Origin: Draconibacterium sp.
GTDB lineage: Bacteria; Bacteroidota; Bacteroidia; Bacteroidales; Prolixibacteraceae
Reading direction: 5' to 3'
DNA: 52,488 nt
Assembly: GCA_016705335.1 (NCBI GenBank)
Contig: JADIYN010000035.1
Span: 1-52,488 of the forward strand
Below the pieces are notes generated by a model. It was not told the origin of the DNA. It did no database searches and saw nothing but the letters and a program-made list of their open reading frames with translations. Positions 37,290 to 47,505 of this stretch are shown piece by piece. The position numbers and the translations under genes are program-made. How positions within the stretch are numbered: the stretch's first letter is position 1; every line of letters starts with the position of its first letter.

Positions 37290-38934
37290 CTACATTTGAA
37301 CCAAAAATTTCGCCCTAAGCGCAACTTTATTCACTTTCCCAACACTTGTTTTATCGATAATTTCTGCCCGTTTAACTTTTAAAGTTATGGCTTCACGAGG
37401 TAGTACACCCGAATCAACACTTGCTTTTAAAATGTGAATGAGTTCTTTATCATCAAATTCAGCTCCGGGTTTCGGTACAACAATGGCCAACGGAATTTCA
37501 CCCCAATTGAGATCGGGAGCGCCAATTACTGCAACTTCGGCAACACCTTCATGTTTGGCAATTACATCTTCAATTTCAAGCGAACTCAACCACTCGCCCC
37601 CAACTTTTATAACATCTTTTGTGCGGTCGGTAATTCTGATACTGCCATTTTTATCGATACAGGCAACATCGTTTGTATGAAGCCAGCCACCAGCCCATAG
37701 TTTTTCAGAATGTACATGATCTTTTAAATAACCCTGTGTTAAATAAGGTGCGCGCATCACAATTTCGCCCGGAGTTTTATCATCGTTGGGCACATCGTTT
37801 CCTTCTTCATCAACAATCCTGATTTGCACCATGCCAACAGCTTTCCCGGTTCTGCAACGCAAGTCAGCCTGCTCTTCCGGCGAAAGTTCCAAATCTTTTT
37901 CAGAAATAAAGGAAAGTGCTGCAACCGGACAGGTTTCTGACATTCCGTAACCCACAAAAACATCGATACCGCGTTTCAAAGCTTCAATTGCAATTGATTT
38001 TGGCAGGGCTGCACCGCCAATAACACAGGTCCAGTTTGAAAGATCGTAGTCTGCTGATGTCGGATCTTTTAACAACATATTCAGAATTGTAGGTACACAA
38101 TGACTAAATGTTACTTTATGCACATCAAGTAATTTTAAAAGCACCGAAGGAACATATCTTCCCGGATAAACCTGTTTAATGCCTAAAAATGTTGCAACAA
38201 AAGGAATTCCCCAGGCATGAACATGAAACATGGGTGTAATTGGCATATAAACCGAGTCTTTGTGCATTCGCCCCTGAACAGCAGGAGCTGCAAGAGATGC
38301 AGTTGTAACAAGTGTATGCAAAACCAATTGCCGGTGCGAAAAATAAACACCTTTCGGAAATCCGGTTGTTCCGGTTGTATAAAATGTGGTTGCCCGGGTA
38401 TTCTCATCAAATTCAGGAAAATCAAATTTCGAAGATGCAGCAGCGAGCATTTTTTCATACTCACCTTCAAACTGAAAATGGTGCGAAACAACTTCACTTC
38501 CGTCATCGATCAGAATAAATTTCCGTCCTTCTGAAATACGGCCTTATGGCTTCAAGTAAGGGCAGAAAATCGGCATGACAAATAATCACATCATCTTCAG
38601 CATGTTCAATTGTGTAAACCATTTGCTCGGGCGACAAACGCACATTTATTGTATGAAGTACTGCACCCATCATTGGAATTGCATAATAAGCCTCAAGATA
38701 ACGGTGCGAATCCCAGTCCATTACGGCAACAGTACTTCCGTGCTTCACACCGATTGAAGACAAAACCCCGGCTAACCTGTTAACTCTTTCTTTCCATGTT
38801 TTGTATGTTAAATTTAACTGGTCGCGGTAAACTATTTCCTGATCGGGATTACTTACCATCGGAGCTAAAAAAAGCTGTTTAATCAACAGCGGATATGCGT
38901 AAGCCGAGGGAGTCTGGTCTATTAGATTATTCAT
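37290..38934 (-). CDS. Long-chain fatty-acid-CoA ligase (AMP-binding; one frameshift)
   Basis: An ANL-superfamily acyl-CoA synthetase of about 547 residues that activates fatty acids via an acyl-adenylate. Visible core motifs are the P-loop TTFYTTGTTGFPKGV, GYGMSETCPV, WLHTNDVA and DRTKDVIKVGGEWLSSLEIE, with a C-terminal GKVNKVALRAKF holding the catalytic lysine region. The frame breaks near 38512 (RRTE to KFILIDDGSEVV), fixable by one base. No signal peptide, so cytoplasmic. It stands alone on the minus strand. Medium- or long-chain substrate is family inference. Confidence 0.87.
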
Positions 38935-39272
38935 AATATTTGCCTTATTTTATTGATGTTTCCATTGAAAAAAAATACTTCATTGCGCTAAATGTAACTA
39001 TGTTTTCAAATTTTCGCAAAACTCAAACTGATTTTGTAATGTTTCAGAAATTTTAATCCCAAATAATATACAGGTATCCCAAAATTTACAATTTGTCCTG
39101 TTTAAATGCAGGGATTGTTATTTTCGTGCAAACAATCACAAAAAATGAAAAATGCAATTTTGCTTTTGCTGAAGATTAGTGCTGCAATTATTTTCAACAA
39201 AGTTGATTTTGAAAAACAACTTTACGACAGAAAATTACGTGTAATTCAGAAATAGAATAAACGGAAAAAAAC
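38935..39272. other. Divergent intergenic region
   Basis: This region separates the minus-strand acyl-CoA synthetase from the plus-strand toroid-like gene. A possible promoter is TTTG at 39092-39095 with TATTTTCG at 39119-39126, one mismatch from TAnnTTTG but with a long spacer. It also holds the small ORF at 39145. Confidence 0.3.
39145..39255 (+). CDS. Small ORF, 36 aa, doubtful
   Basis: An ATG-started 36-codon frame with a hydrophobic N-terminus (MKNAILLLLKISAAIIF) and a charged tail, ending 18 nt before the next gene. The first 17 residues recall the start of DoxX-family membrane proteins, so it may be a remnant. No clear ribosome binding site is seen. Confidence 0.2.
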   Translation: MKNAILLLLKISAAIIFNKVDFEKQLYDRKLRVIQK

Positions 39273-41216
39273 ATGACTTCAAAAAATAAAAAATTCAAAA
39301 TCAAACACCTTTTACTTCTTTTCCTGTTATTCATAGTTTCAACAGTTATAATTGACCTTATCAGGATTTCAAAATACAAAGTAATTCCAATGAAACCCGT
39401 CGAAAACATTGATTGTCAGCAAGACAAAGTGTATTTTGATTTGGTAAACGACACTTTAAAAATAGATTGGAATCGTCTGGACGGAACACTCGAATACATA
39501 AAAAATGAATACGATTGTTCTGATTTCAGACTGGTAAATCTCATTCGGATTTTGTACGAATATGAAGACAGAATTCCTAAAGATTACAAATCAAAAATTG
39601 AAGATGTTCTTTTTAATTTCCGCTACTGGTGGGACGAGCCCGGCGAAAACTCAATGTGTTACTGGAGTGAAAATCATCAGATCCTTTTTGCCTCGGGAGA
39701 ATATTTGGTTGGACAAAAATACCCCGATTCAGTCTTCCCCAAAAGCGGTTTAACCGGAAAAGAACACATGCAAAAAGCCCGGAAACGAATTATAGACTGG
39801 CTCGAAATGCGCTGGAAATATGGATTTATTGAATTCTATTCTGGCGTTTATTACAAGGAAGATATTGGTGGAATGATTAACATTATCGATTTGGCAGACG
39901 ATGAAGAACTTGTTAAAAAGACACAAATAATCATGGATTTGCTTTTTTACGATGTGGCTTCCCAGAATATAAAAACCTGTTTTGTTACGGCAAGCGGGCG
40001 CGCATACGAAGGCAACAGAAAAGGCGGCCCTGGTGCAACTTTGGGCGGATTAACAAATTTTTACTGGGGCGATGGAAAACAAATCAATCCGGGAATCATG
40101 TACGGAATGATGACAACAAAAAGGTACAAACTCCCGCCCGTTTTGGCCGAAATTGCACTTGATTCATCCAAAGTAATCATCAAACAAAACAACGGGCTCG
40201 ATATTTCGGAACTAAAAACCGAAGGATATTTTGGCACCGACAACCGCAGCATGATGATGCAGTGGGGAATGGAAGCGTTCACAAATTCTGAAGTTATCCG
40301 TAATTCGTTGTCGCACATGCGAAATTGCAATATGTTCTCCAATGAATTTATCGGCGATTTTAAAATGCTTGATTTTACTTTGTTAAAATGGTTGCATCTT
40401 GAACCCGTTTTGGTGCGAATTATTAATCCACAAAGTAACGGAGTAGCTATTCAAAAAGGGAATACATATACCTACAAAACAAAGGATTACACAATGTACA
40501 CGGCTCAAAGTTACCATCCCGGAACGTATGGCGACCAGCAACATGTTTCTGGAATGAACATTGGAAATTCTTTCAGTATTTTTCACATGCATCCTGCTCT
40601 TCCGGCAGAGAAAAAACATCAGTCGCCCAATTATTGGGTGGGATACGGACACATTCCGCATGTTGCCCAGGATAAAAATGTAAACCTTGCGATTTATAAC
40701 ATTCCGGAGAAAAAAGGATTAATGGAAATGGCGCTGCTCGATTTTACCCATGCATATTTTCCCAAAGAACTTTTCGATACAACTATCATTTCAGAAAATT
40801 ATGCAATGGGGAAAAAAGGAGACACTTATTGCGCCTTTATTACTGCAAATCCATTGACATTCAAAGAAAATACAACGGATGATTTGATTCAACCCGGAAA
40901 ACAGACTTTCTGGATTACCGAAGCAGGCTCACTTTCAGAAGATGGATCGTTTGAAGCATTTTGTAAACGCATTAAGCAAAACAGGATTGATTTTGATTTG
41001 GAAAAACTTGCTTTGACTTACCTGTCGAATGGAGAAAAATATAAACTTACTTTCGGAGAAGATTTTCTTGTGAACGAAAAAATGATTGACACAAATTACA
41101 GTCGTTTTGATTCACCTTATGTAAATGCTGAAAAGAAGGATAAAACAATTAATATTGAATTCAACGGAAAATCTCTTTTTCTTGATTTCGAAAATATGAA
41201 TAGAGAAATAAGGTAG
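39273..41216 (+). CDS. Membrane-anchored toroid-like protein, possible polysaccharide lyase
   Basis: A 647-residue protein with one N-terminal membrane helix (about residues 13-32) and a large exported part. The first 350 residues are helix-rich with W, Y and D clusters (FRYWWDEPGEN, CYWSENHQILFASGEY, GFIEFYSGVYYKED), as in alpha/alpha-toroid enzymes such as heparinase- or chondroitin-lyase-like proteins. The rest looks beta-rich (GNTYTYKTKDYTMYTAQSYHPG), as in their C-terminal sandwich. I cannot assign a family or catalytic residue with certainty. The GH105 and SGNH hydrolase genes beyond the AbiE pair would suit a lyase here. Confidence 0.55.
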   Translation: MTSKNKKFKIKHLLLLFLLFIVSTVIIDLIRISKYKVIPMKPVENIDCQQDKVYFDLVNDTLKIDWNRLDGTLEYIKNEYDCSDFRLVNLIRILYEYEDRIPKDYKSKIEDVLFNFRYWWDEPGENSMCYWSENHQILFASGEYLVGQKYPDSVFPKSGLTGKEHMQKARKRIIDWLEMRWKYGFIEFYSGVYYKEDIGGMINIIDLADDEELVKKTQIIMDLLFYDVASQNIKTCFVTASGRAYEGNRKGGPGATLGGLTNFYWGDGKQINPGIMYGMMTTKRYKLPPVLAEIALDSSKVIIKQNNGLDISELKTEGYFGTDNRSMMMQWGMEAFTNSEVIRNSLSHMRNCNMFSNEFIGDFKMLDFTLLKWLHLEPVLVRIINPQSNGVAIQKGNTYTYKTKDYTMYTAQSYHPGTYGDQQHVSGMNIGNSFSIFHMHPALPAEKKHQSPNYWVGYGHIPHVAQDKNVNLAIYNIPEKKGLMEMALLDFTHAYFPKELFDTTIISENYAMGKKGDTYCAFITANPLTFKENTTDDLIQPGKQTFWITEAGSLSEDGSFEAFCKRIKQNRIDFDLEKLALTYLSNGEKYKLTFGEDFLVNEKMIDTNYSRFDSPYVNAEKKDKTINIEFNGKSLFLDFENMNREIR

Positions 41217-41271
41217 CTATTTTTGCTAAGTTAATTGACATTAAATTGTTTTTCTATGCAAATTTAGCTAC
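41213..41271. promoter_or_regulatory. Inverted repeat, candidate AbiEi operator
   Basis: GTAGCTATTTTTGC (41213-41226) and GCAAATTTAGCTAC (41258-41271) are inverted repeats matching at 12 of 14 positions. The left arm overlaps the stop of the upstream gene and the right arm touches the -7 element of the toxin-antitoxin promoter. AbiEi antitoxins are known to bind inverted repeats ahead of abiE and repress it, so this is a natural operator candidate. A weak hairpin terminator for the upstream gene is the alternative. Confidence 0.5.
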
Positions 41272-41276
41272 ATTTG
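41247..41276 (+). promoter_or_regulatory. Bacteroidota-type promoter of the abiE pair
   Basis: TTG at 41247 followed after about 19 nt by TACATTTG (41269-41276) fits the Bacteroidota consensus TTTG-N19-21-TAnnTTTG. The predicted transcript would start about 10 nt ahead of the ATG at 41294. Confidence 0.5.
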
Positions 41277-41293
41277 AGGAATATTTGTAAATA

Positions 41294-41926
41294 ATGGAGG
41301 AACAACAAAGAACATATAACAATATTCCGATGGAAATATCGGTACTTAAAGAAGCAGTTGCAGATTACCGCGCACAAAATAACAGAATAAGCAACATGGA
41401 ACGTGCCGGTGACCTGATTCGCGTGCGAAGAGGATTGTATGTAGCCGATCCACGATTGAGCAACCAGGAGATTTCGCGCGAATTAATTGCCAATAATTTG
41501 TATGGGCCATCGTATGTATCTTTCCAAAGTGCACTCTCATACCACAGGCTTATTCCTGAAAGAGTAAATGCTGTAAGTTCGGCAACAATCCAAAGAGCCA
41601 AAAGCTACACAACTCCATTGGGTTTATTCGAATTTGTTACTGTTCCCCGCGATTATTTTCATATTGGAATAGAACAAATAATTGTTGAAAACCAGTATGC
41701 ATTTTTAATCGCATCGCCCGAAAAAGCTATTTGCGATTTAATTATAACCACATCCGGGTTGAGGTTTCAATCGGTTAAAGCTGCTAGGGAATACCTGATT
41801 TATGACATGAGAATAAGCATAGACGAACGTGAAAACTGGGATACCGATATAATTGCCCGATGCTCGGAACACAGCAGAAAAACAAGGGAACTTAATTTTT
41901 TAAGAACAGCTTTGCAAAATGGCTGA
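41294..41926 (+). CDS. AbiEi-type antitoxin/transcriptional regulator
   Basis: A 210-residue protein of the type IV toxin-antitoxin AbiEi family. It combines an N-terminal winged-helix DNA-binding domain (IRVRRGLYVADP, SRELIANNLYGPSYVSFQSAL) with a C-terminal antitoxin domain (FLIASPEKAICDLI). AbiEi proteins repress their own operon and counter the AbiEii toxin without forming a complex. It overlaps the toxin gene by 8 nt. A matching promoter and inverted repeat lie just upstream. Confidence 0.85.
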   Translation: MEEQQRTYNNIPMEISVLKEAVADYRAQNNRISNMERAGDLIRVRRGLYVADPRLSNQEISRELIANNLYGPSYVSFQSALSYHRLIPERVNAVSSATIQRAKSYTTPLGLFEFVTVPRDYFHIGIEQIIVENQYAFLIASPEKAICDLIITTSGLRFQSVKAAREYLIYDMRISIDERENWDTDIIARCSEHSRKTRELNFLRTALQNG

Positions 41927-42760
41927 TATTTTTAACCAAATGTTGTCGAGGTACAACATAAAAACAAAGGAGGACAAACAAAATGCAGTACACGAAGTAA
42001 TGCAGCAAATTTGTCTCGCAGGCTTAAACAGGGCGGGTTTTTTCGACAAAGCTGCATTTTATGGCGGCACCTGTTTACGAATATTTTATAACCTGCCCCG
42101 GTTTTCGGAAGACATGGATTTTTCGTTGACGGAGATTGATGACAATTTCAATTTAGAGAACTATTTCGATGCCATTACTAATGAATTTACTTTGCTTGGG
42201 CGTGAGGTTCAAATTCAGAAAAAAGAAAAAAGTCAGGACACACAAATTGAATCTGCATTTTTAAAAGACAATACAGACATTGTAAATATCAGGTTTCAAA
42301 CCGATCCTTCTATAAAAATTAAAATTGAAGTAGATAAGGTTCCTCCGTTAAAATTCAAAACCGAACATAAACTTCTGCTTTTGCCTTTTCGTTTATGACC
42401 AGATGTTTTACCCTGCCCGGACTTTTTGCGGGAAAAATACACGCTTTGATGTTCAGAAAATGGCGTAACCGGGTAAAGGGCCGCGACTGGTACGATTTTG
42501 AATGGTATATACGAAACAACGTAGCGCTGGATTTTAATCATTTTAAGGAAAGGGCTGTCCAAAGTGAAGGAGTTGATTTTACAAATTTAACGCCTTATCA
42601 ATTCAAGCAATTATTAAAAGAAAAAATTAACTCAACTAAAATCGAAATGGTAATAGCCGATGTACGCCGGTTTGTTATAAACCCACAGGAACTGGATATC
42701 TGGTCAACTGATTATTTTATGCAACTAACTGATATGATGCTTATTAATAAAGAAGAATAA
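41919..42760 (+). CDS. AbiEii-type nucleotidyltransferase toxin (one frameshift)
   Basis: A 280-residue toxin of the AbiEii family, nucleotidyltransferases that stop growth and can block phage. The catalytic motif is FYGGTCLRIFYNLPRFSEDM followed by DFSL, with the C-terminal KWRNRVKGRDWYDFEWY block. The frame stops at 42398; one T missing from the CCTTTTCG run near 42384 joins it to FMTRCFTLPGLFAGKIHALM. If this shift is real rather than an error, the toxin is truncated and the antitoxin orphaned. A GH105 gene starts 12 nt later. Confidence 0.83.
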
Positions 42761-42772
42761 AATGAACCAATT

Positions 42773-43840
42773 ATGAAAATTAAGTTATCGATACTAACTG
42801 TATTCTTCTTTACAACATTAGCAGTCAAGGTAAATGCACAAAGCGGTGATAGTAAAAAAATCGATTTAAAAGAAAAACCGGAAAAAACCGGACAACGCAT
42901 TGTTGACAACATTATTGACCGTCGGTTTGGCTGGCGTTATCAGAAAGTTTGCACTTATTACGGCGCACTAATTTTTGCCGAAGCAACTGAAAATAAAAAC
43001 ATTGCCAAACAAGTTAGCGATGGATATTCAAAATATTTGAGCGGAAAAAAGAAACCACATTCAGGACACGTTGATTACAATGTTTTTGGTATCTGGCCTT
43101 TTGAAATTTTTCGTCAAACCGGTGATGAAAAATATTTGACTATTCCGAAAAAACTGGCGGACGATGAATTTGCCAATCCACGCGTAGATGGCTTGACTGA
43201 GCTTACCCGTTTTTGGGTTGACGATATGTATATGGTTGGTTCATTGCAGGTTCAGGCATATAAATCAACAAAAGATAAAGTATATCTCGACAGGGCGGCT
43301 CTTCAGCTAAAAACGTACTGCGAAAAGCTGCAACGCCCCAACGGCTTATTTTACCACCGCGAAGATGCACCGTTTTACTGGGGGCGGGGAAATGGCTGGG
43401 CAGCAGCAGCATTGACAGAGACTTTGCTGGTTTTGCCGGAAACACATGAATATTACAAACCCCTACTGGAAGCCTATCAAAAAATGATGCTCACATTGCT
43501 CGATTATCAGGGTGAAGATGGAATGTGGCATCAGTTACTCGACGACCCTGAAAGTTACCCTGAAACTTCATGCACAGGAATGTTTTTATATGCACTGGCA
43601 AGTGGAATTGAAAATGGCTGGCTTCCTTCCGAAAAATATTCGGCAAACGTGGAAAAAGCATGGAACGCACTTGCAGGTTATGTAAACCAAAAAGGGGAAG
43701 TTGAAAATGTTTGCGTTGGAACAAACGCCAAAGACAATAAAAAACATTATTTAACCCGACCCAAAAAGACTGGTAATTTTCACGGACAGGCTGCAGTTTT
43801 GTGGGCTGCAACTGCGATGGTGAGGTTAACAGAAAATTGA
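42773..43840 (+). CDS. GH105 unsaturated glucuronyl/galacturonyl hydrolase, secreted
   Basis: An intact 355-residue (alpha/alpha)6 hydrolase of family GH105. It removes 4,5-unsaturated uronic acid from oligosaccharides made by polysaccharide lyases (rhamnogalacturonan or ulvan types). The signal peptide ends VNAQS. Visible family motifs are FWVDDMYMVGSLQ with the catalytic-region aspartate, YWGRGNGWAAAAL and YPETSCTGMFLYAL. It implies that a lyase product is available; the toroid-like protein upstream is a candidate source. Confidence 0.9.
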   Translation: MKIKLSILTVFFFTTLAVKVNAQSGDSKKIDLKEKPEKTGQRIVDNIIDRRFGWRYQKVCTYYGALIFAEATENKNIAKQVSDGYSKYLSGKKKPHSGHVDYNVFGIWPFEIFRQTGDEKYLTIPKKLADDEFANPRVDGLTELTRFWVDDMYMVGSLQVQAYKSTKDKVYLDRAALQLKTYCEKLQRPNGLFYHREDAPFYWGRGNGWAAAALTETLLVLPETHEYYKPLLEAYQKMMLTLLDYQGEDGMWHQLLDDPESYPETSCTGMFLYALASGIENGWLPSEKYSANVEKAWNALAGYVNQKGEVENVCVGTNAKDNKKHYLTRPKKTGNFHGQAAVLWAATAMVRLTEN

Positions 43841-43882
43841 AATAAAGTCGTTAACTTTAGGGAAACTTTCAATTTTAAACTT

Positions 43883-44598
43883 ATGGAAAGAAGAAAATTC
43901 CTTAAAACTTCAGCCGCAATTGGTTTGATATTAAGTTTCCCAAAATACTTCTCTCAAAACCAATTCAAAATTTACCAAATGTTTTAATTCTGGGCGATTC
44001 TATTTCAATTGGCTACACACCTTTTGTAAAAGAAATGCTTGCCGGAAAAGCCAATGTTTATCGCCCCACCTTGGAAAATGGCGAACCTGAAAATTGCGAA
44101 GGAACAACAAAAGGCATTCAGAATATTGAAAGATGGTTGACAAACAGCGGGGCCGGCTCCCAATGGGATATTATCCATTTCAATTTTGGATTGCATGATA
44201 TAAAACATGTTGACCCTGTTACCGGCGAGAACAGTAACAATCCGAAAGATCCGCTGCAGGCTGATTTAAAACAGTATAAAAAGAACATGGAAATAATAGT
44301 TGAAAAACTGAAATATTCAGGAGCCCGGTTAATTTACGGTACAACTACCCCTTATCCTGATGATGTTGAGGGAGTCCTCCGTGATCCGGGAATGCCGTTA
44401 AAATATAACCGTGCAGCTATAAAAATCATGAATCGGCAAAGTATTGCAATAAATGATTTGTACAATTTTATGCTTCCACGCATGAACGAACTGCAATTGC
44501 CAAAAAATGTACATTTTAAGCCTGAAGGTTATAAGGAGCTGGCCGGTAAAGTAGTTGCGAGAATCAATGAAGTTATCAGAGATTTAAATTCAAAATAA
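43883..44598 (+). CDS. SGNH/GDSL hydrolase, secreted (one frameshift)
   Basis: An SGNH hydrolase of 238 residues after correction. The ATG at 43883 starts MERRKFLKTSAAIGLIL, a signal-like N-terminus. A missing base near 43943 shifts the frame to VLILGDSISIGYTPFVK, which holds the intact block I GDSI. Further blocks are HFNFGLHD (block III position) and NVHFKPEGY (the block V histidine). Probably a carbohydrate esterase acting with the GH105 enzyme 42 nt upstream. Confidence 0.8.
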
Positions 44599-44831
44599 AA
44601 GCAACAAATGTTTAATCACAAAAAGTCTTGTTAAAACTCAGTTTTTTCATTTTTAGCAATTGTGTGTTTATCAATAAATAAAGTCTTTTTATTCTTTTTA
44701 TTTCCCCCTACCCTATAAAAACCTTGACTTGCAATAAGTTTATCCTTAACTTGAATCGAAATTTTGTCGAATTACGATCTCATTTTAAATTACTTATGCT
44801 ATTTCATTATTAATCATAAAAACAATAAATT

Positions 44832-45496
44832 ATGGAACAACTCTTAAAAATTGCTTTTAGCGAACTTGGAACTGAAGAAATTGTTGGCGATCAGCACAAC
44901 CCGGAAGTATTAAAATATGCCAAAGACACCAAAATAACAGGTGTAACAACTGATGAAATTGCCTGGTGCAGCACTTTTGTAAACTGGGTTGCGTGGAAAG
45001 CCGGATTGCAAATGTCGGGAAAAGCAAATGCCCGTTCGTGGTTAACAGTAGGTACAAAGGTCGCTGTTCCTGAACCCGGCGATGTTGTTGTTTACTGGCG
45101 CGACAGTCCGCAATCGTGGAAAGGACATGTGGGTTTCTTTCTTGGATTTTCGATTGACAAAAAGCGGATTTATACACTTGGCGGCAACCAGGGAAACCGC
45201 GTTTCTGTATCTGCTTACCGGGTTGACAATGTATTGTCATATCAGCGTCTGGGCCAATCAAAACAAGTAGCAGCGCCTGATCCAGTACTTAAACGCGGTA
45301 ATTCAGGCCCTGCGGTTGTTGCCTTGCAGGATGCCCTTAAATTGCTGGCAATCAATGTCGGAACTTCCGATGGCGATTATGGTAAAAAACTGAAGATGGA
45401 ATAAAAGAATTGCAAACAAGAAAACCAAATCTCACCATTGACGGAATTTATAATGAAGCAACCCGCGATCTGCTCGAATCACTTTTACAGGCATAA
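44832..45496 (+). CDS. CHAP-domain amidase/peptidase with peptidoglycan-binding domain (one frameshift)
   Basis: A 221-residue protein of the TIGR02594-type CHAP family. The catalytic cysteine is in DEIAWCSTFVNWV and the histidine in KGHVGFFLG. The frame stops at 45404; one A missing in the A6 run near 45387 extends it through TEDGIKELQT and a PG_binding_1 repeat (LTIDGIYNEATRDLLESLL). No signal peptide is present, which recalls phage endolysins or contractile-system effectors as well as cell-wall hydrolases. No phage genes are nearby. Confidence 0.82.
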
Positions 45497-45610
45497 ATTT
45501 TTGAGAGAAAGCAAAAAAGAGTGAGCAGATGAATTTGAAATCTCACATTCAAAATTCTATTCGCATACATTTTTGCAATTATTAATATTTAAACAATTAA
45601 AATCTAAGTC

Positions 45611-46108
45611 ATGGCAAAATTAAATGAATTGACAACAGAAGAATTTAAAGGTCTGTTGGAAGACTTTTATGATGAACCCATTCGCCGAAATAAAATGACA
45701 GAGGAAGAAATTGTCGATTTGGCTCAACGACTGAATGAACGGATAAACGTTCCAATTATTGATGAAACCAAAGAAGATAAAATCTTTATTAAAGTAATTT
45801 TAAAGATCGATAATTTTTTGTACGATAATCTGCCAAACGAATTTTATGATTTAATTCGAAGTTCGGAAAAAGGTATTGATGAAAAGGAAGCTAAACGTTT
45901 GGTGCGCCGTCTAACACGAATGGCCAACGAAAAAGTAGATATTCCATATCTGCCTGAATTTGCTGAAAAATTTGCTATAAAGTTTGTGATTGGAATTGTA
46001 GTACGGTCAGCTCGTAAAAAATTAAATTTTGAAGATGTAAGAAAAGAATCTGGTGATTTAGTAATACCTGAATCTGATGATGAAATAGAAAAATTGGTAA
46101 CCGGATAA
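45611..46108 (+). CDS. Hypothetical protein
   Basis: Not recognised. A 165-residue, charged, apparently helical and cytoplasmic protein with no signal peptide. The middle holds two similar acidic/basic helices (EEEIVDLAQRLNERINVP and KEAKRLVRRLTRMANEKVDIP), which may be an internal duplication of about 75 residues. It is followed by a bidirectional terminator and preceded by the CHAP gene on the same strand. Confidence 0.7.
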   Translation: MAKLNELTTEEFKGLLEDFYDEPIRRNKMTEEEIVDLAQRLNERINVPIIDETKEDKIFIKVILKIDNFLYDNLPNEFYDLIRSSEKGIDEKEAKRLVRRLTRMANEKVDIPYLPEFAEKFAIKFVIGIVVRSARKKLNFEDVRKESGDLVIPESDDEIEKLVTG

Positions 46109-46119
46109 TATTTCAAAAA

Positions 46120-46166
46120 ACGCACGGTCGCTATTTTTGTGTATAAAAATTGAACCGTGCGTCTTT
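46120..46166. terminator. Bidirectional terminator
   Basis: ACGCACGGT (46120-46128) pairs perfectly with ACCGTGCGT (46154-46162), flanked by an A-run on the left and TTTATATT on the right. It can end both the hypothetical gene (plus) and the DUF3078 gene (minus). Confidence 0.8.
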
Positions 46167-46172
46167 ATATTA

Positions 46173-47041
46173 TTAAAATTTTATAGAAAGCCCTACTCCA
46201 AACATTTCCATAAACTGAATCATTGGCGCGCTTTTCCCATCTTTATCCTCAATATTTATATCATCATCATAAATCATTTGAGTTAAGAAATTGGCCGACA
46301 GCCACTCGTTTACTTTCATGTTGAGCATAAAAGTCCAGTCAACATCAATATTTGCCGGATTATGAAAATAGTTCGAAAATAAATCGAGTTTTGTTGATGC
46401 GGTTACATTTTTTACGATCTCCTTTTGTGCTCCAAATCTAACGCTTCCCCCAAATTCAGCCCTGAACTTTTTACCCGGTTCAACGCCAAATTCACCGGCT
46501 GCCGACAAAGCATCGTCACCAACAATTGTGAATTTTCCTGTTGCAGGTGAAATAAACAAGGTTAAAAATTCATTTTTATAATCCATACCCAAAGCAACAT
46601 TAATATATGCCGGCGCCAAAAATTTTGAAATGTAGGTGTCGTTGGGAGTTCGCGGATAATTATAACCCGCAGCAAACTGAGATTTAAAATTCACAAGTGC
46701 CGCATAATTCCAACCTGTGCCTGTATTATAACCGAGTTTTGAGTTGAATTCAATTCTGTCGCTGGACTTTGTCATGTCGTTTCCATCTTCTTTTAAAAAT
46801 CCATAGCGTAAATCCACATAATTATCCCAGCTCAAACTATCCTTTTTGTAATTGGCCAGATAATTCAGCATAAACACACCCGACATGGAACTTTGCCCCC
46901 CGCTGCCCAATTGGTTAGCGAGACCTGCGAAAAGTTAGCAGAAATTAAACCACTTTTTTTCCAGTATGAAAGAGAATCTGTTTGTTCCTGGGCAAATACC
47001 AAAACAGGGAACAACAATAACAGCAATAATAATTTTTTCAT
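46173..47041 (-). CDS. DUF3078 outer-membrane beta-barrel protein (one frameshift)
   Basis: A 289-residue outer-membrane protein of the DUF3078 family, known in Bacteroidota. The start at 47041 gives MKKLLLLLLLFPVLVFAQ, then YWKKSGLISANFSQVSLTNW and AAGGQSSMSGVFML, the family's N-terminal signature. The G6 run near 46905 needs one more G to join the halves. The remainder alternates amphipathic strands and ends GVGLSIKF with a terminal aromatic, as barrels do. Function unknown; no partner gene is adjacent. Confidence 0.85.
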
Positions 47042-47505
47042 TTTCAGATAGATTTAAAGATTAAGAATTAAACAAAAACTATTTTATTATTTTTTACAGA
47101 ATAACAACAAATGTCAGGAATGGTTCTAAAACGTCATCTATGTTGACAAGAATTTTTGTTATTTTTTGAAAATTACATAAAATCAATATTCAAAATATAC
47201 ATTTTAGCCTCTATTTAACATGCAAATCTAATTTCAAATTTCAATAGAATACTTTAAGATATTGTTTTACTTATTTTTTTTACGTAACTTTTTCTACCAC
47301 TAAAAGCAACATATTCAAATCGTTAAATGCTTGCTGTTCTTTGAAAAGGATTTTAAATTCAATTCTTTCTATGAAGCTTATTTGTCTATCGGTTCGGAAT
47401 TTACGGTATGATTGCTGAAATAGATTAAACAATTCCGCGAGCAATGATCTCTTTACCCCAAATCAAAATATCTTTTTATTTAATCTTCTGAAATAAAAAA
47501 AAATT
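47042..47505. other. AT-rich intergenic region
   Basis: This 464-nt divergent gap separates the DUF3078 gene from the lipase gene. It must contain both promoters, but I see no clear promoter pair, hairpin, repeat or ORF in it. Confidence 0.4.
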
